Source: Hyperoodon ampullatus
Taxonomy: Eukaryota; Chordata; Mammalia; Artiodactyla; Ziphiidae
Direction: 5' to 3'
Assembly (NCBI GenBank): GCA_949752795.1
Contig: OX457056.1
Location: forward strand, 92,402,942 to 92,466,941
Length of the DNA stretch: 64,000 nucleotides
Position 1 is the first letter of the stretch, and every line of letters starts with the position of its first letter. The notes under the pieces were generated by a model. The model saw nothing but the letters and a program-made list of their open reading frames with translations, did no database searches and was not told the origin of the DNA. Position numbers and translations under genes: made by a program. Below are positions 36,711 through 48,543 of the stretch, one piece after another.

Positions 36711-37272
36711 TACTCAGCCCACTAGAAAAGAAGGACCCACGGAGCCAACATAGGGGGCACCACTAGAGCTTATAGTTCTAGTGATAAGAGGGGAGTGTGC
36801 TGCTGGGACACACAGGGCATATCCTACAAAAGGCCATTTCTCCACGGTCAGGAAACGTAACCAACATACCAGATACACAGATATAAAAACAACAAGTTAG
36901 GCAAAATGAAAAGACAGAGGAACATATTCCAAATGAAGGAACAAGATAAACCCCAGAAGAAGAAAGAACTAAATGAGGTGGAGATAGGCAATCTACCTGA
37001 GAAAGAGTTCAAGGTAATGATGGTAGAAATGACCAAAGAACTCAGGAGAAAAATGGATGCACAGAGTAAAAAGTTAGAAGTTTTTAATAAAGAGTTAGAA
37101 AACATATAAAAACAACCAAACAGAAATGAAGAATACAATAATTGAAATGAAAAATACACTGGAAGGAGTCAACTGTAGACAAAATGATACAGAGGACAGA
37201 TCAGTGGGCTGGAAGACAGAGTAGTGGAAATCACTGATGCTGAACAGAAAAAAGAATAAAAAAATACCTGCA

Positions 37273-37481
37273 GGGGCTTCCCTGGTGGCGCAGTGGTTAG
37301 AGTCCGCCTGCCGATGCAGGGGACACGGGTTCGTGCCCCGGTCTGGGAGGATCCCACGTGCCGCGGAGCAGCTGGGCCCGTGAGCCATGGCCGCTGAGCC
37401 TGCGCGTCCAGAGCCTGTGCTCCGCAACGGGAGAGGCCACAACAGTGAGAGGCCCGCGTACCACACACACACAAAAAAAAA
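37273..37481 (+). mobile_element. SINE, young short CHR subfamily, inside the L1
   Basis: Near-consensus, with the tail starting as a (CA)n run. The 7-bp repeat acctgca occurs at 37266-37272 and 37482-37488, probably the target-site duplication. Confidence 0.9.
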
Positions 37482-38555
37482 ACCTGCAATCCAAATCCAG
37501 CAATACATTAAAAAGATCATACACCATGATCAAGTGGGATTTATCCCAGGCATGCAAGGATTCTTCAATATATGCAAATCAATCAGTGTGATACACCACA
37601 TCAACAAATCGAAGAATAAAAACCAGATGATCATCTCAACAGATGCAGGAAAAGCTTCTGACAAAATTCAACACCCATTTATGATAAAAACTCTCCAGAA
37701 AATGGGCAAAGAGGGAACATAATAAAGGCCATATATGACAAACCCACAGCAAACATCATTCTCAATGGTGAAAAGCTGAAAGCATCTCCTCTAAGATCAG
37801 GAACAAAACAAGGATGTCCACTCTTGCCACTTTTACTCAACATAACTAATGTTGATGAGGATGTACAGAAAAGGGAACCCTAGTATGCTGTTGGTGGGAA
37901 TGTAAATTGGTACAGCCACTATAGAAAACACCATGGAGGTTTCTTTAAAAACTAAAAATAGAACTACCAGAACTACATATGATCCAGGATTCCACTCCTG
38001 GGTATACAGCAAAGAAAATGAAAACATTAATTCGAAAAGATACATGCACCCCAATGTTTATAACAGCATTATTTAAAATAGCCAACAGATGAATGGATAA
38101 AGAGGATGTAGTATATACAATTGAACACTACTCAGCCATAATAAAAAGAATGAAATACTGCCATTTACAACAACATGGATGGACCTGGAAGGTATTATGC
38201 TTAGTGAAATAAGACAGAGAAAGAGAAATACTGTATGTTATTACCGCTAATATGTGGAATCTAAAAAGTAAAGCAAACGAATGAATATAACAAAACAGAA
38301 ACAGACTCACAGATATAGAGAACAAATTAGTGGTTACCAGTTTGGGGGTCAGGGCGAAGATAGGGTTAGGGGATTAAGAGGTACAAACTACTATCTATGT
38401 ATAAAATAAATAAGATACAAGGACATATTGTACAGCACAGGGAATATAGCCAATATTTCATAATAACTTTAAGGGGAGTTATAATTTATAAAATTTTGTA
38501 TCACTACGTTGTACACATAAAACTAATATTGTAAATCAACTATACTTCAATTTTT

Positions 38556-38895
38556 CTTTTTTAATTTATTTTTGGCTGTGTTGGGTCTTCGTTGCTGTGC
38601 GCAGGCTTTCTCTAGTTGTGGTAAGCAAAGGCTACTCTTCGTTGCGGTGCACTGGCTTCTCATTATGGTGACTTCTCTTATTGTGGAGCACGGGCTCTAG
38701 GCGTGCGGGCTTCAGTAGTTGTGGCACGTGGGCTCAGTAGTCGAGGCTCACAGGCCCTAGAACGCAGGCTCAGTAGTTGTGGCACACGGGCTTGGTTGCT
38801 CTGCGGCATGTGGGATCTTCCCGGACCAGGGCTCGAACCCGTGTCCCCTGCATTGGCAGGCGGATTCTCAACCACTGCGCCACCAGGGAAGTCCC
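38556..38895 (-). mobile_element. SINE, cetacean CHR-2-like, in the L1 3' tail
   Basis: Antisense full-length copy. A 20-bp duplication of the L1 tail with one mismatch flanks it (38536-38555, 38896-38915), so it inserted after the L1. Confidence 0.92.
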
Positions 38896-38929
38896 TCAAC
38901 TATACCTCAATTTTTTAAAAAAGAAAAAA

Positions 38930-40659
38930 TTATGCTGCATGCTTCTGAAACAATTTAAATTCAAAATGCTCAGAATAATCTCTCTGTACGAAACATAGGC
39001 TCTGAAGACCTGTGGCTGCTTCCTTGTGGAACTTGACATTTTTTAAAGCATGGGCATCCTTGAAGCAACGAAAATCCTAAATTACAATAAAGCCAAACTC
39101 TAAATTGTGTAAAGCCCTCAGAAACTCTTATATTGTGCTCCTCACAGAAAAGGAGAAATGTAGTCACAGACTAGTGTTGGGCAATAATGGTTTGGGGCTG
39201 TATCCTGAAAATCCCTTTTCTCACTCCACCGTTAACACTGTCCATAAAGCAATTATCAAAATTGAATTCTAATATTGGAAAAGCCATAATTGGAATAGTT
39301 ATGCAATGTATCACTCAGTGATAAAATCCCAGAAAAAGAGGAAAAAAAAAGTAAGGATAATCCTGACAGGAAAATAAAGTGATATTATTCCACATATAAA
39401 GTAACAGCCTTCTGTAAACAAAGTACAAATATAGAGGCTGTTTTTAGTACAAGAAAAAAGAAGAGTTCTGTAATTAGAACTTGGGCTCAAAATCCAGGGC
39501 ACAGCTTTGCCAGCTCTGTAAGCTTTAACAAGTTAATAACTTCTGTGAAGATTTTTCTTCTTTCAAAGATAAAAATGATACTCACTTTAAGGACTGTTTG
39601 GATGACTGAATTAAGTACTTAAGTAAAATAGCTAATCTCTGATGCACACTAAACCCTTATGAAATACTGTTTTCTCTCCAGAAGACCAAAATCTCTAGGT
39701 TGTGAAAAAATATAGAGAAATCTAAACTCTGGGGTCCGTGCTTTTGCCAAAGAGAATAATTTAATTGTCAGTTATGAAAATGGGCAAAATGTTAAATAAG
39801 AGGAAGGTCTTGCCCAGGGTATATCCTTAGAAAATAAGTATTTGATTAAACTGAGTCATTAAGCAGACACTGAATATTCTAAACTGATATCACTTTGGGA
39901 AAAAATTTGGAATTATAAATGCAGATAATCATAATTTATTAAAAATTCCAAAGTGCTGAGGGTACTGCATTCACTCTGTAAAATGAAATTCGTAACTTCT
40001 ATGAGTTTATAGTTTATCAGTAAGAATAATTATTAACAACATATGGAAGATTACTAGCAAAAATATTGCTCCTAATTATTTTTCAACTTTTAAATATTTT
40101 CCACAGTAAATACAATTTTATTGTTTTTTTCTGAATATATAAATGATATGTTTAAAAGAATTCAAACAATACATAAATATAAAAGGAGATTAAAGTCACC
40201 TGAAATTCTACCACCCTGGTATTTTATTACCTGATGTTTCAATCAAGAGAGGCTAGGTAATATTGTGATAATAAATGACTCCAAAAATCTCAGAGGCTTA
40301 CAACAACAAAGGTATATTTCCACTCGTGTTTTAGGTTTACTAAGAGTTGGCTGGGCTCTGCTCTGTCTCATCTTCACTCCAGGATTTAGGCTGAACATTA
40401 CCAGTTGTTGAGACAAAGAAAAAGAGATGTCAACCACGCGTTACCTCTTAAAGCATGGCTTCAGCCTATACACCAAAGGCCTAAACAAGCAATAATGCCA
40501 GGCCTTGCTTGGGGGGCCTTGCTTGGGGGCGGCAGGAGAGTAACCAGAGGGAAAGGAGGGAAATTGAAATATTTAGAAAACAAGTATATAATCTACCAAA
40601 CCTAAATGTGTATTAAAGAACCGAATGTGAGATTATTTAAGGATCTCTCACCATGGCTT
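38930..40659. other. AT-rich intron sequence, nothing firm
   Basis: Near 39485-39680 a faint sense MIR-like pattern ('cagctttgccagctctgtaagc...ttctgtgaag'). 40255-40540 may be an old LTR-type repeat ('tctcagaggcttacaacaacaaagg'). The rest is unassigned. Confidence 0.35.
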
Positions 40660-41335
40660 ACATTATTCAATTACTTTTATTAATGATGTGAAATATACAT
40701 AATATAAAATTAACCATTATGAAGTACACAAGTCAGTGGCATTTATTGCACTCACAATGTTGTATAACCATTACCTCTATCTAGTTCCAAACATTTTCAG
40801 TATTACAGGAAACCTCATACTCATTTAGCGGTCTTTTCCTCTGTCACTTTCCACCCACTTCCGACAAGCACTAATCTACTTCCTATCTCTATGGATTAAT
40901 CTACTCTGGGTATTTCATATAAATGGAATCACATAATATGTGACCATTTGTGACTGGATTCTTTCACTTAGAATCATATTTTTGAGGTTCATTCACACTG
41001 TAGCATGTATCAGTACTTCATTCTTTTTCATGGCTGAACAATATTCTATTTTATAGATATACCACTTTCATTTATCCATTTATCCTTTGATGAACATTTG
41101 GTTTTTTATAACGTTTGGCTATTGGAAATAGTGCTGCTATGAATATTCATGTATAAGTTTTTCTTTGAATACCTGTTTTCAATTCTTCTGTGTATATACC
41201 TAGGAATGGAATTGCTGAGTCATACATTAACCCTAGGTTTAATTTTTGAGGGACTCCCAAACTTTTTTTCATAGCTGCTGCACCATTTTATATTCCTAAC
41301 AGCAAGGTATGAGGGTTCCAATTTCTCCACATAAT
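40660..41335 (-). mobile_element. Old L1 3' end, antisense
   Basis: Long run of antisense L1M 3' landmarks, from 'aaatatacataatataaaattaacc' through 'atatgtgaccatttgtgactgg' and 'gtgctgctatgaatattcatg' to 'gtatgagggttccaatttctccac'. It abuts plus-strand L1 sequence directly. Confidence 0.78.
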
Positions 41336-41445
41336 AAGTACATGAGAAAGTGCTCAGTATCATTAGTCCTAAAGGAAATGCAAATTCAAACCACAATGGG
41401 ATACCATGTCATGCCCCCAAGAATGACTAAAATTAAAATGATAGA
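41336..41445 (+). mobile_element. Old L1 ORF2 C-terminal region (left part)
   Basis: Reads 'aagtgctcagtatcattagtcc', then 'gaaatgcaaattcaaaccacaatgggatacc', the L1 ORF2 C-terminal region in sense orientation, head-to-head with the antisense piece before it. Confidence 0.68.
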
Positions 41446-41827
41446 TGTATTAGTCTGCCCAGGCTGTTACAACAAAATACCACAGATTGATGGCTTAAAC
41501 AACAGAAATTTATTTTCTCACAGTTCTGGAGGCTAGAAATCTAAGATCAATGTGACACCAGGTCTGATTTCTCCTGAGCCCTTTCTCCTTGCCTTGCAGA
41601 TGGCCACCTTTTTCACTACATCTTCATAATGTCTTTCTCTGTGTCTCTATGTATGTCCTATTTTTATAAGAACACCAATCATATTTGATTAAGGGCAACC
41701 TTAAGGCGCTCATTTTAACTTATTACCTCTTTAAAGGCCTTATATCCAAATACAGTCACACTCGGAGGTACTACGGTTTAGAGACTCAACATATAAATTT
41801 TAGGGAGACACAATTCATTCCAAAACA
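41446..41827 (-). mobile_element. MaLR-type LTR (MST/MLT1-like), antisense solo
   Basis: Antisense features in order: 'ggctgttacaacaaaataccac', 'ctcacagttctggaggctag', 'tgcagatggccacctttttc' and 'aaattttagggagacacaattcat'. It starts TG and ends CA. No internal region is seen. It sits inside the L1M. Confidence 0.78.
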
Positions 41828-42300
41828 ATGAACAATACCAAATCTTGTCAAGAATGTGGATCAACCAGCACCCATACCTGTTGCTGGTGAGAGTGTAAAA
41901 TAGTAAAAACACTTTAGAAAAACATCTGGTGGTTTCTTTTAAACCTAAACAAATACTAACCCCATAATGCAGCAATTCTACTGAAATGAAAGTATAACCC
42001 AGCAATTCCACTAACATGAAAGAGAAATGACAGTGTATCTCCCCCAAAACACTTCTTCAAGAATGTTCACAGTAACTGTATTCATAATAGTAGAAAACCA
42101 GAAACAGATGAGGTTTAAGACAGCTAAACAAACTGTGGTATATTCATGCTATGGAATAGTACTACAAAGCATTAAAAAGAGATAAAAACAATGTGGTGAA
42201 TCTCAAAATATTATGCTTAGCGAAAAAAGCCTGACACAAAAGAGTACATACCATATGATTTCATTTGTACATTTCACAATTTTATAAATAATGCTTCAAT
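41828..42300 (+). mobile_element. Old L1 3' region (right part)
   Basis: Resumes the sense L1 after the LTR: 'caagaatgtggatcaaccagc...', 'gttgctggtgagagtgtaaaatag', 'gtggtatattcatgctatggaatag' and 'ccatatgatttcatttgtac'. Confidence 0.7.
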
Positions 42301-42304
42301 TAAA

Positions 42305-42650
42305 AAGTCCACCCAGGTGGGCCCAATGTAATAATAATAGTCCCTATAAGAAGGACACAAGAGGAGGCAGAGGCAGAGGAAAAGGCAATGTGAAAATGGA
42401 AGTTCACATTAGAATGATGTGGCTACCAGTCAGGGAATGCCAAGGCAGTCTCTAGAAGCTGGAAAAGGCAAGAAACAGAACCTACTCTGTAGTCTTCAGA
42501 ATAAACCAGCCTTGCCAACACCTTGATTTTAGGGTTACAAGACTGATTCTAGACTTCTGAACTCCAGAACTCCAAGAGAATAAATTTGTGTTATTTTAAG
42601 CCACTAAATTTGTGGTAATTTGCTACAGCAGCAATAGGAAATTAATATAC
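42305..42650 (+). mobile_element. MLT1-type LTR, sense
   Basis: Shows 'aggtgggcccaatgtaataataatag', 'ctctagaagctggaaaaggc', 'gccttgccaacaccttgatttt' and the 3' end 'aagccactaaatttgtggtaatttg...cagcaataggaaattaatat'. The 5' part is missing. Confidence 0.8.
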
Positions 42651-42654
42651 CTAT

Positions 42655-44035
42655 CACTGGCATCCCAGAAGAAGAAAGTAGGTGGAGCTGAAAAGGTACT
42701 AGAAGAGATAATGGCTGAACACTTCCCAAATTTGCAAAAGACATAAACCTACAGATACTATAAGCTAAGTGAACAACAAACAGGATAAACTCGAAGAAAT
42801 CAATACCAAGACACATCATAATTAAACTTCGCAAAACTAAAGGCAAAGGAAAAATCATGAAAGTATTAAGAGAAATGATACCTTAACTATAGAGGAAAAA
42901 CAATTCAAATGACAGTGGATTCTCATTAGAAACCATAGAGGCCAGAAGGAAGTGGCACAACATTTTTCAAGTGTTGAAAGAAAAAAACTGTTAACCCAGA
43001 ATAATATGTGCAGTGAAAATATCATTCAAAGATGAGGGGAGGGACTTCCCTGGTGGTCCAGTGGTACAGAATCTGCCTTACAATGCAGAGGATGCAGGTT
43101 CGATCCCTGGCCAGGGAACTAAGATCCTACATGCCACGGGGCAACTAAGCCTGTGCACCTCAACTAGAGAGCCCGCATACCAAAAAATACAGAGCTCACG
43201 CACCCTGGAGGCTGCCCACCACAACTAGAGAGAGAAAACCCGCATACCGCAACTAGAGAGAAGCCCGCATGCTGCAGTGAAGAGCCTGCATGCCGCATCC
43301 CGCATGCCAGAACAAAGATCCCACGTGCCACAACTAAGACCCAATGCAACCAAAAATAAACAAAACAAATTAATAATAATAATAATTTATTTTTAAAAAA
43401 GATGAGGGGAAATAAAAATATTCTCAAATTAATGAAAACTAAGAGATTCTGTCATCAGCAAACTTATTCTAAAAGAATGGCTAAAGGAAATTCTCTAAAA
43501 AGGAAAGAAAAAAGAGGAAATCTTGAAACATAATGAATAAAGAAAACAGTAAGCAAAAATATAGATAAATACAACAAGCATTCCTTCTTCTGAGTTTTCT
43601 AAACTAATAGAAGCAAAAATTTTAACACTGATGCAGTTCTAAACGTATATAGAGGAAATATTAAGATGATTATAAGTGTGGGACGGTAAAGGGAAATAAT
43701 GCATGGTAAGCCTTCTACATTTCACTTAAACAGGTGAAATAACAACACCAATAGATTGTGATAAGTTATGTATATAAAAAATGTAACGACTGGTGCAACC
43801 ACTGAGAAAACTATACAAAGAGATACACTACAGATAAATCAAATGGAATTCTTAAAGAATGTTCAAGCAACTGACAGGAGGGTTAGATTAAAGAAACAGA
43901 AATGAAAGACAGAGGATAACAAACAGAAAGCAAAAACTAAAACGGCATACTCAAGTCCTAACATTTCAATAATTCCATTAAATTTAAATGATCTAAATAC
44001 ACCAATTAAAGACAGAAAGCACATGACAAATTCAA
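42655..44035 (+). mobile_element. L1M, ORF1-end to ORF2-start region
   Basis: Carries 'agagataatggctgaacacttcccaaa', 'accatagaggccagaaggaagtgg' and at the end 'cattaaatttaaatgatctaaatacacc', which corresponds to the beginning of ORF2. A SINE (43041-43397) interrupts it. Confidence 0.7.
43041..43397 (+). mobile_element. SINE, CHR-1/CHR-2-like, long body
   Basis: Head 'gggacttccctggtggtccagtgg' with a long decayed body and an (AAT)n tail. The perfect 13-bp duplication aaagatgagggga flanks it (43028-43040, 43398-43410). Confidence 0.92.
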
Positions 44036-44160
44036 GTTTTGCTTTTTTGGGACTCGCTGGAATTTTTTTCCCAATATTTTCAATCCATGGTTGGTTGAAT
44101 CCACAGATGCAGAACTCACAGATACAGAGGACTGACTGTATATAAATTTGACAACTTAGA
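44036..44160. mobile_element. Fragment of an unclassified repeat in the L1M
   Basis: Contains 'tttttgggactcgctggaattttt' and 'ccatggttggttgaatccacagatgcag...agaggactgactgtat', a known style of mammalian repeat ending. I cannot name the family with confidence. Confidence 0.4.
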
Positions 44161-45332
44161 TGAAATACACCAGTTCCTCAAAGTATATCATCACAATTCA
44201 TCCAATACGAAATAGATAATTTGAATAGTCTTATAACTATTGAGCAAGTTAAATTTGGAATTTAAAAAAATCCAAAATAGAAGTCTCCAGTCCCAGATGG
44301 TTTCACTAGGGAATTCTACCAAAGATTTAAGAATTAATACTATTTCTACACAATCTCTTCCAGAAAATAAAAGAGGAAGGAATACTTTTCAATTTATTTC
44401 TTGAAGCTAGTATTACCCTATTTTTAAAAAAGACAGTACAAAAAATAAAATTACAAATATCTCTCATAAATATGAATGCAAAAATCTTTAAGACTTTGAC
44501 AAAATTCAACACCCATCATGATTTAAAAAAAAAACCTCTCAGTGAAATAGAACTAGATGCACACCTCCTTAATGGATAAAGAACATCTTTTAAAACACCT
44601 ACAGTTAGCATTATATTTAAAGATGAAAGACTGATGCGTTTCTCCTAAGACTGGGAATAAGGTTAGGATATCTGTTCTCACCATTCTTATTCAGCATAAT
44701 GGTGGAAGTTCTAGCCAGGGCAATAAGGTTAAAAGGAAAAAGCATGCAGGCCATAAAGGAATAGATAAAACTGATCATATTTTCATACAACATGATTATC
44801 TACACAGAAAATTCCAGGGAAGCTAACAGATAAACTCCTAGAACTAATAAGTGAATTCAGCAAGGTTGTAGGATATAAGATAAACATTAAAAAATCAACT
44901 ATATTTTTATACACTATCAATGAACACGTGGACACTAATAAAATTACAATATCATTTATAATCACTCAAAAAATGAAAGACTTAATGTATACATCTAACA
45001 AAAACACGTATACAGGGACTTCCCTGGTGGCGCAGTGGTTAAGAATCCACCTGCCAATGCAGGGGACATGGGTTCGAGCCCTGGTCCGGGAAGATCCCAC
45101 ATGCCGCAGAGCAACTAAGCCCGTGCACCACAACTACTGAGCCTGCGCTCTAGGGCCTGTGAGCCACAACTACTGAGCCACGTGCCACAACTACTGAAGC
45201 CCGCACACCTAAAGCCCATGCTCCGCAACAAGAGAAGCCACGGCAATGAGAAGCCCACGCACCGCAACGAAGAGTAGCCCCTGCTCGCCGCAGAGAAAGC
45301 CTGCACGCAGCAACAAAGACCCAATGCAGCCA

Positions 45333-45363
<31 letters not shown>

Positions 45364-46170
45364 ATATTTTTAAAAAACATGTATACTGTATAAGACTTGT
45401 ATACTGAAAAGTACAACACACTGATGAAAAATGTCAAAGATAACCTAAATAGAGAGAAATACCAAATTTCTCTCATAAGTGTGAGAGTCAACAGTCAACA
45501 TGTCAACTCTCCCCAAATTGCAATATAAATTATTAATATAATTTCTATCAAAATTCCAGCAATATTTTTATATCTACAGATTATTCTAAATTTTATATAG
45601 AATGGCAAAGGAACTAAGATAGCAAAAACATTTTTGAAAAGAAGTTAAAATGGAGAAATCAGTCTACCTGACTTTGAGACTTATTGTATAGCTATAGTAA
45701 TCAAGACTGTGTGGTACTGCTAGAGAGACAGACATACAGATAAATGGAATAGAAAACCCAGAAATAGGTCCAAACAAAAATGCTCAACTGATTTTTGTCA
45801 AAGGTGCTAAAGTGATTCAATGAAGTGAAAATAAGGGTTAGGCAGGGTTCTTAAACTTGACACCGAAAGCACAATCCATAAAAGGAAAAACTGATACACT
45901 GAACTTTATCAAAATTAAGAACTTCTGCTCTGTGAAAAGACCCTGTTAAGAGGATGAAATGACAAGCTACAGACCAAGAGAAAGTATTTGCACTTTCTCT
46001 TATCTGACAAAGGCTTATGTAACCTCAATATTTAAAAAAATCCCAATTAGAAAGTGGGCAAAAGATGTGGAGACATTTTATCTAAGAGGATATGCAGATA
46101 GAAAATAGTACACGAAAAGATGTTCAACATCATGAGCCATTAGCAGAAAGCAAATTAATACCACAATGAG
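44161..46170 (+). mobile_element. L1M ORF2 region, decayed
   Basis: Runs through reverse-transcriptase-like DNA ('caaaattcaacacccatcatg', 'catgattatctacacagaaaattcc') to the C-terminal region ('agaaagtgggcaaaagatgtgg', 'catcatgagccattagcag'). Many stops. A SINE interrupts it at 45014-45373. Confidence 0.75.
45014..45373 (+). mobile_element. SINE, cetacean CHR-2-like, full length
   Basis: Complete copy with an (AAAT)n tail of about 40 bp. A 13-bp duplication with one mismatch flanks it (45001-45013 aaaacacgtatac, 45374-45386 aaaacatgtatac). Confidence 0.92.
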
Positions 46171-47408
46171 TTATTTTTGAACACTTAGTCCTTTCCCTAG
46201 GCTGGAGTGTTCTAGCCCCAGATATCCACGAGGCTTACAATTTACTTGACTGAGGTCTTTGCTTGAAAGACATCTCCTCTGAAAGGCCTTTTCTACCACA
46301 CTGTTGAATACACCCTGGTCTATACTATAACATAAGACTTAGAAGCACCCCTATAAAGGCTGTGGTTGGCTAACTCACCAGGAGTTAGATTTTTAAACTT
46401 GTGGATTTTTGCTTGGCAGTGAACATCAACCTAATTAAGAACTTGTCGTTCAAATGTAATGAGTCTTTCCATTCCTCCTTTTCCATTTTAGCTACTAACT
46501 TCAGAGCATTCTTGGCCTTATTTAAAGGAGTCATAGTTTCCATTTAGATTATGGATCCCAAAGCCACAGTGACCCAGAGTTCAGTCTTCTCACAACATGG
46601 AGACCACAAATCATTTAAAATTTTTCAATATGAACAAGATTCTGGGGATTGCCTGCACATTCCTTAACTAACAAACACCATGTATGTGAGCAATTGTAGA
46701 ACAAGAATTTCTACCTTCAAACCTTCTTTTCTTAACATGCATTTTTTAAAAATTATGAAAAGTACTATTAAACAATTCTTTATCAAGAAATATAACTTAA
46801 ATGTCTCTGGCATACTAAATTATTTAACTATTTCTTAGTGGACACTCTTATCCCTTCATTTGAAGAAAAGAACCCTGCTTTATTTCACCCCACCATCCAC
46901 AAATTACTCATCAATTCTGTTTTCTAAACCTGTAACTGAGACTAGATGATTTTTAGAATTCCTTGAAAAAAGTTAAATATAGCAAACTGTATGCTGAGAA
47001 GAGGTAAGCCTTTCTCCTACTCAATTTGCAATGTTTACTTAAAAAGTAAAAACATAAAATAAAATAAAATGTCATTTTTGCAGGGAGGTCCAAGTGGGGA
47101 CGAGAAGATGCCCACAGTCTGTACCAACAGTAAGGTCGTTCATAACACTGCTATGTGATGACACACCGTCTTGTGTGCTGGCTTTTCACCTCAAAGTCAA
47201 CACTAAATATACAGTTACTTAATGTTTCCATCTGAGTTCAGTAATTCTACCTGCAGGTAAATTTAAAATCAAAGTAGTATCTCTGATTCCGCTCTAATAA
47301 AAATTACCTTTCTTCCCTCTGAAAAATGTTAGTGTCTTTAACAGTAATATTTAATTGGTATTTGGAAACCAAGGAAAGAAAGAAGAAAAAAAATTACCAC
47401 TACTTAGG
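46171..47408. other. Intron sequence with a possible L2 fragment at its start
   Basis: 46190-46330 resembles L2 ('gctggagtgttctagcc...', 'agacatctcctctgaaaggccttttctacc'). The rest is unassigned, apart from an exon-like segment at 47083-47128 on the plus strand, discussed under findings. Confidence 0.4.
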
Positions 47409-47426
47409 GGTAATTTAATGATTTTT

Positions 47427-47748
47427 TAATGAATTTATTTATTTTTATTTATTTATTTTTGGCTGCATTGGGTCTTCATTGCCGCGCACGGGCTTTCTCT
47501 AGTTGCAGCGAACAGGGGCTACTCTTCGTTGCGGTGCGCGGGCTTCTCATTGCGGTGGCTTCTCTTGTTGTGGAGCACGGGCTCCACAGTAGTTGTGGCT
47601 CGCGGGCTCTAGAGTGCAAGCTCAGTAGTTGTGGTGCATGGGCTTAGTTGCTCCGCAGCATGTGGGATCTTCCCGGACCAGGGCTCGAACCCGTGTCGCC
47701 TGCATTGACAGGTGGATTCTTAACCACTGCGCCACCAGGGAAGCCCCC
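47427..47748 (-). mobile_element. SINE, cetacean CHR-2-like, with 18-bp duplication
   Basis: Full antisense copy. The perfect 18-bp duplication ggtaatttaatgattttt flanks it (47409-47426, 47749-47766). Confidence 0.94.
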
Positions 47749-47766
47749 GGTAATTTAATGATTTTT

Positions 47767-48299
47767 GACTTTGAGTTAGTGATTTAATATACACCATTAT
47801 CAGGTTACTTAACAATGTGAAAGTTAACAAAAAATTGGCTCATCAGTGTTTAGGGTAAAACCACTGCTGCCATTTGTCTCTTACTCTAAGATCTACTCTA
47901 TTTATTCCATTGCTCTATAGTCTAAGAAAAAACATTCCCACCTCCAACATAAAAGTTAACAAGAAAACTGGACTTAAAATATTGCTTTTTTAGGGACTTC
48001 CCTGAGGCATCAGGGTAAGGGTGCTTCAGGAACTGAAAAAGTAATAGGTTAGGAGACTGGAGCTGGGGCAGAGAATAGAAACCCAGTTCAACAGAAGAAA
48101 AACATAAGAACAGAAAAGATTCTGCCTCCTCTTGGACAAAATATTCCACATAATCCAGGGACCAATGGACAGGAACTGGAAAGCCATGTTATAATGCACT
48201 TAAGTTATCAATTTTTCATCTGCATTGGCAGTAACTTTAATTGCTATCATTATAAACAACCTTTTATAAAAATTATTTTAGCAATAAATTTTGATTGTC
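47767..48299. other. Short intron stretch, with a SINE-head-like 20-mer
   Basis: Unassigned, except that 47991-48010 ('tagggacttccctgaggc') resembles the first bases of the CHR SINE head. It is too short to call an insertion. Confidence 0.35.
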
Positions 48300-48315
48300 A
48301 AGATTTAAATCGTAG

Positions 48316-48527
48316 GGCTTCCCTGGTGGCGCAGTGGTTGAGAGTCCGCCTGCCGATGCAGGGGACACGGGTTCGTGCCCCGGTCTGGGAGGATCCCACG
48401 TGCCGCGGAGCGGCTGGGCCCGTGAGCCATGGCCATTGAGCCTGCGCGTCCGGAGCCTGTGCTCCGCAACGGGAGAGGCCACAACAGTGAGAGGCCCACA
48501 TACCGCAAAAAAAAAAAAAAAAAAAAA
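48316..48527 (+). mobile_element. SINE, young short CHR subfamily
   Basis: Near-consensus copy with a 21-A or longer tail. The perfect 16-bp duplication aagatttaaatcgtag flanks it (48300-48315, 48528-48543). Confidence 0.95.
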
Positions 48528-48543
48528 AAGATTTAAATCGTAG

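Larger units (their letters stand above)
35630..38555 (+). mobile_element. Rearranged L1 with 5' UTR, ORF1 start, ORF2 piece and 3' end
   Basis: 35630-36900 looks like an L1 5' UTR ('gggagcttggccaaggtgg', then the GC-rich 'cccacccaccagtgggc' block). From 36906 a 67-codon frame matches the start of mammalian L1 ORF1 protein, including NLPEKEFKVM. At about 37255-37262 it jumps to the reverse-transcriptase part of ORF2 ('cagcaatacattaaaaagatcat'). Near 37843 it jumps again to the 3' region, ending 'caactatacttcaa'. Two SINEs sit in it. With two internal deletions it cannot be active. Confidence 0.8.

Noticed and set aside
36906..37109. 67-codon frame resembling L1 ORF1 protein as a possible gene
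   Set aside because: It is the start of L1 ORF1 in an element with large deletions, so it is annotated as part of the L1.
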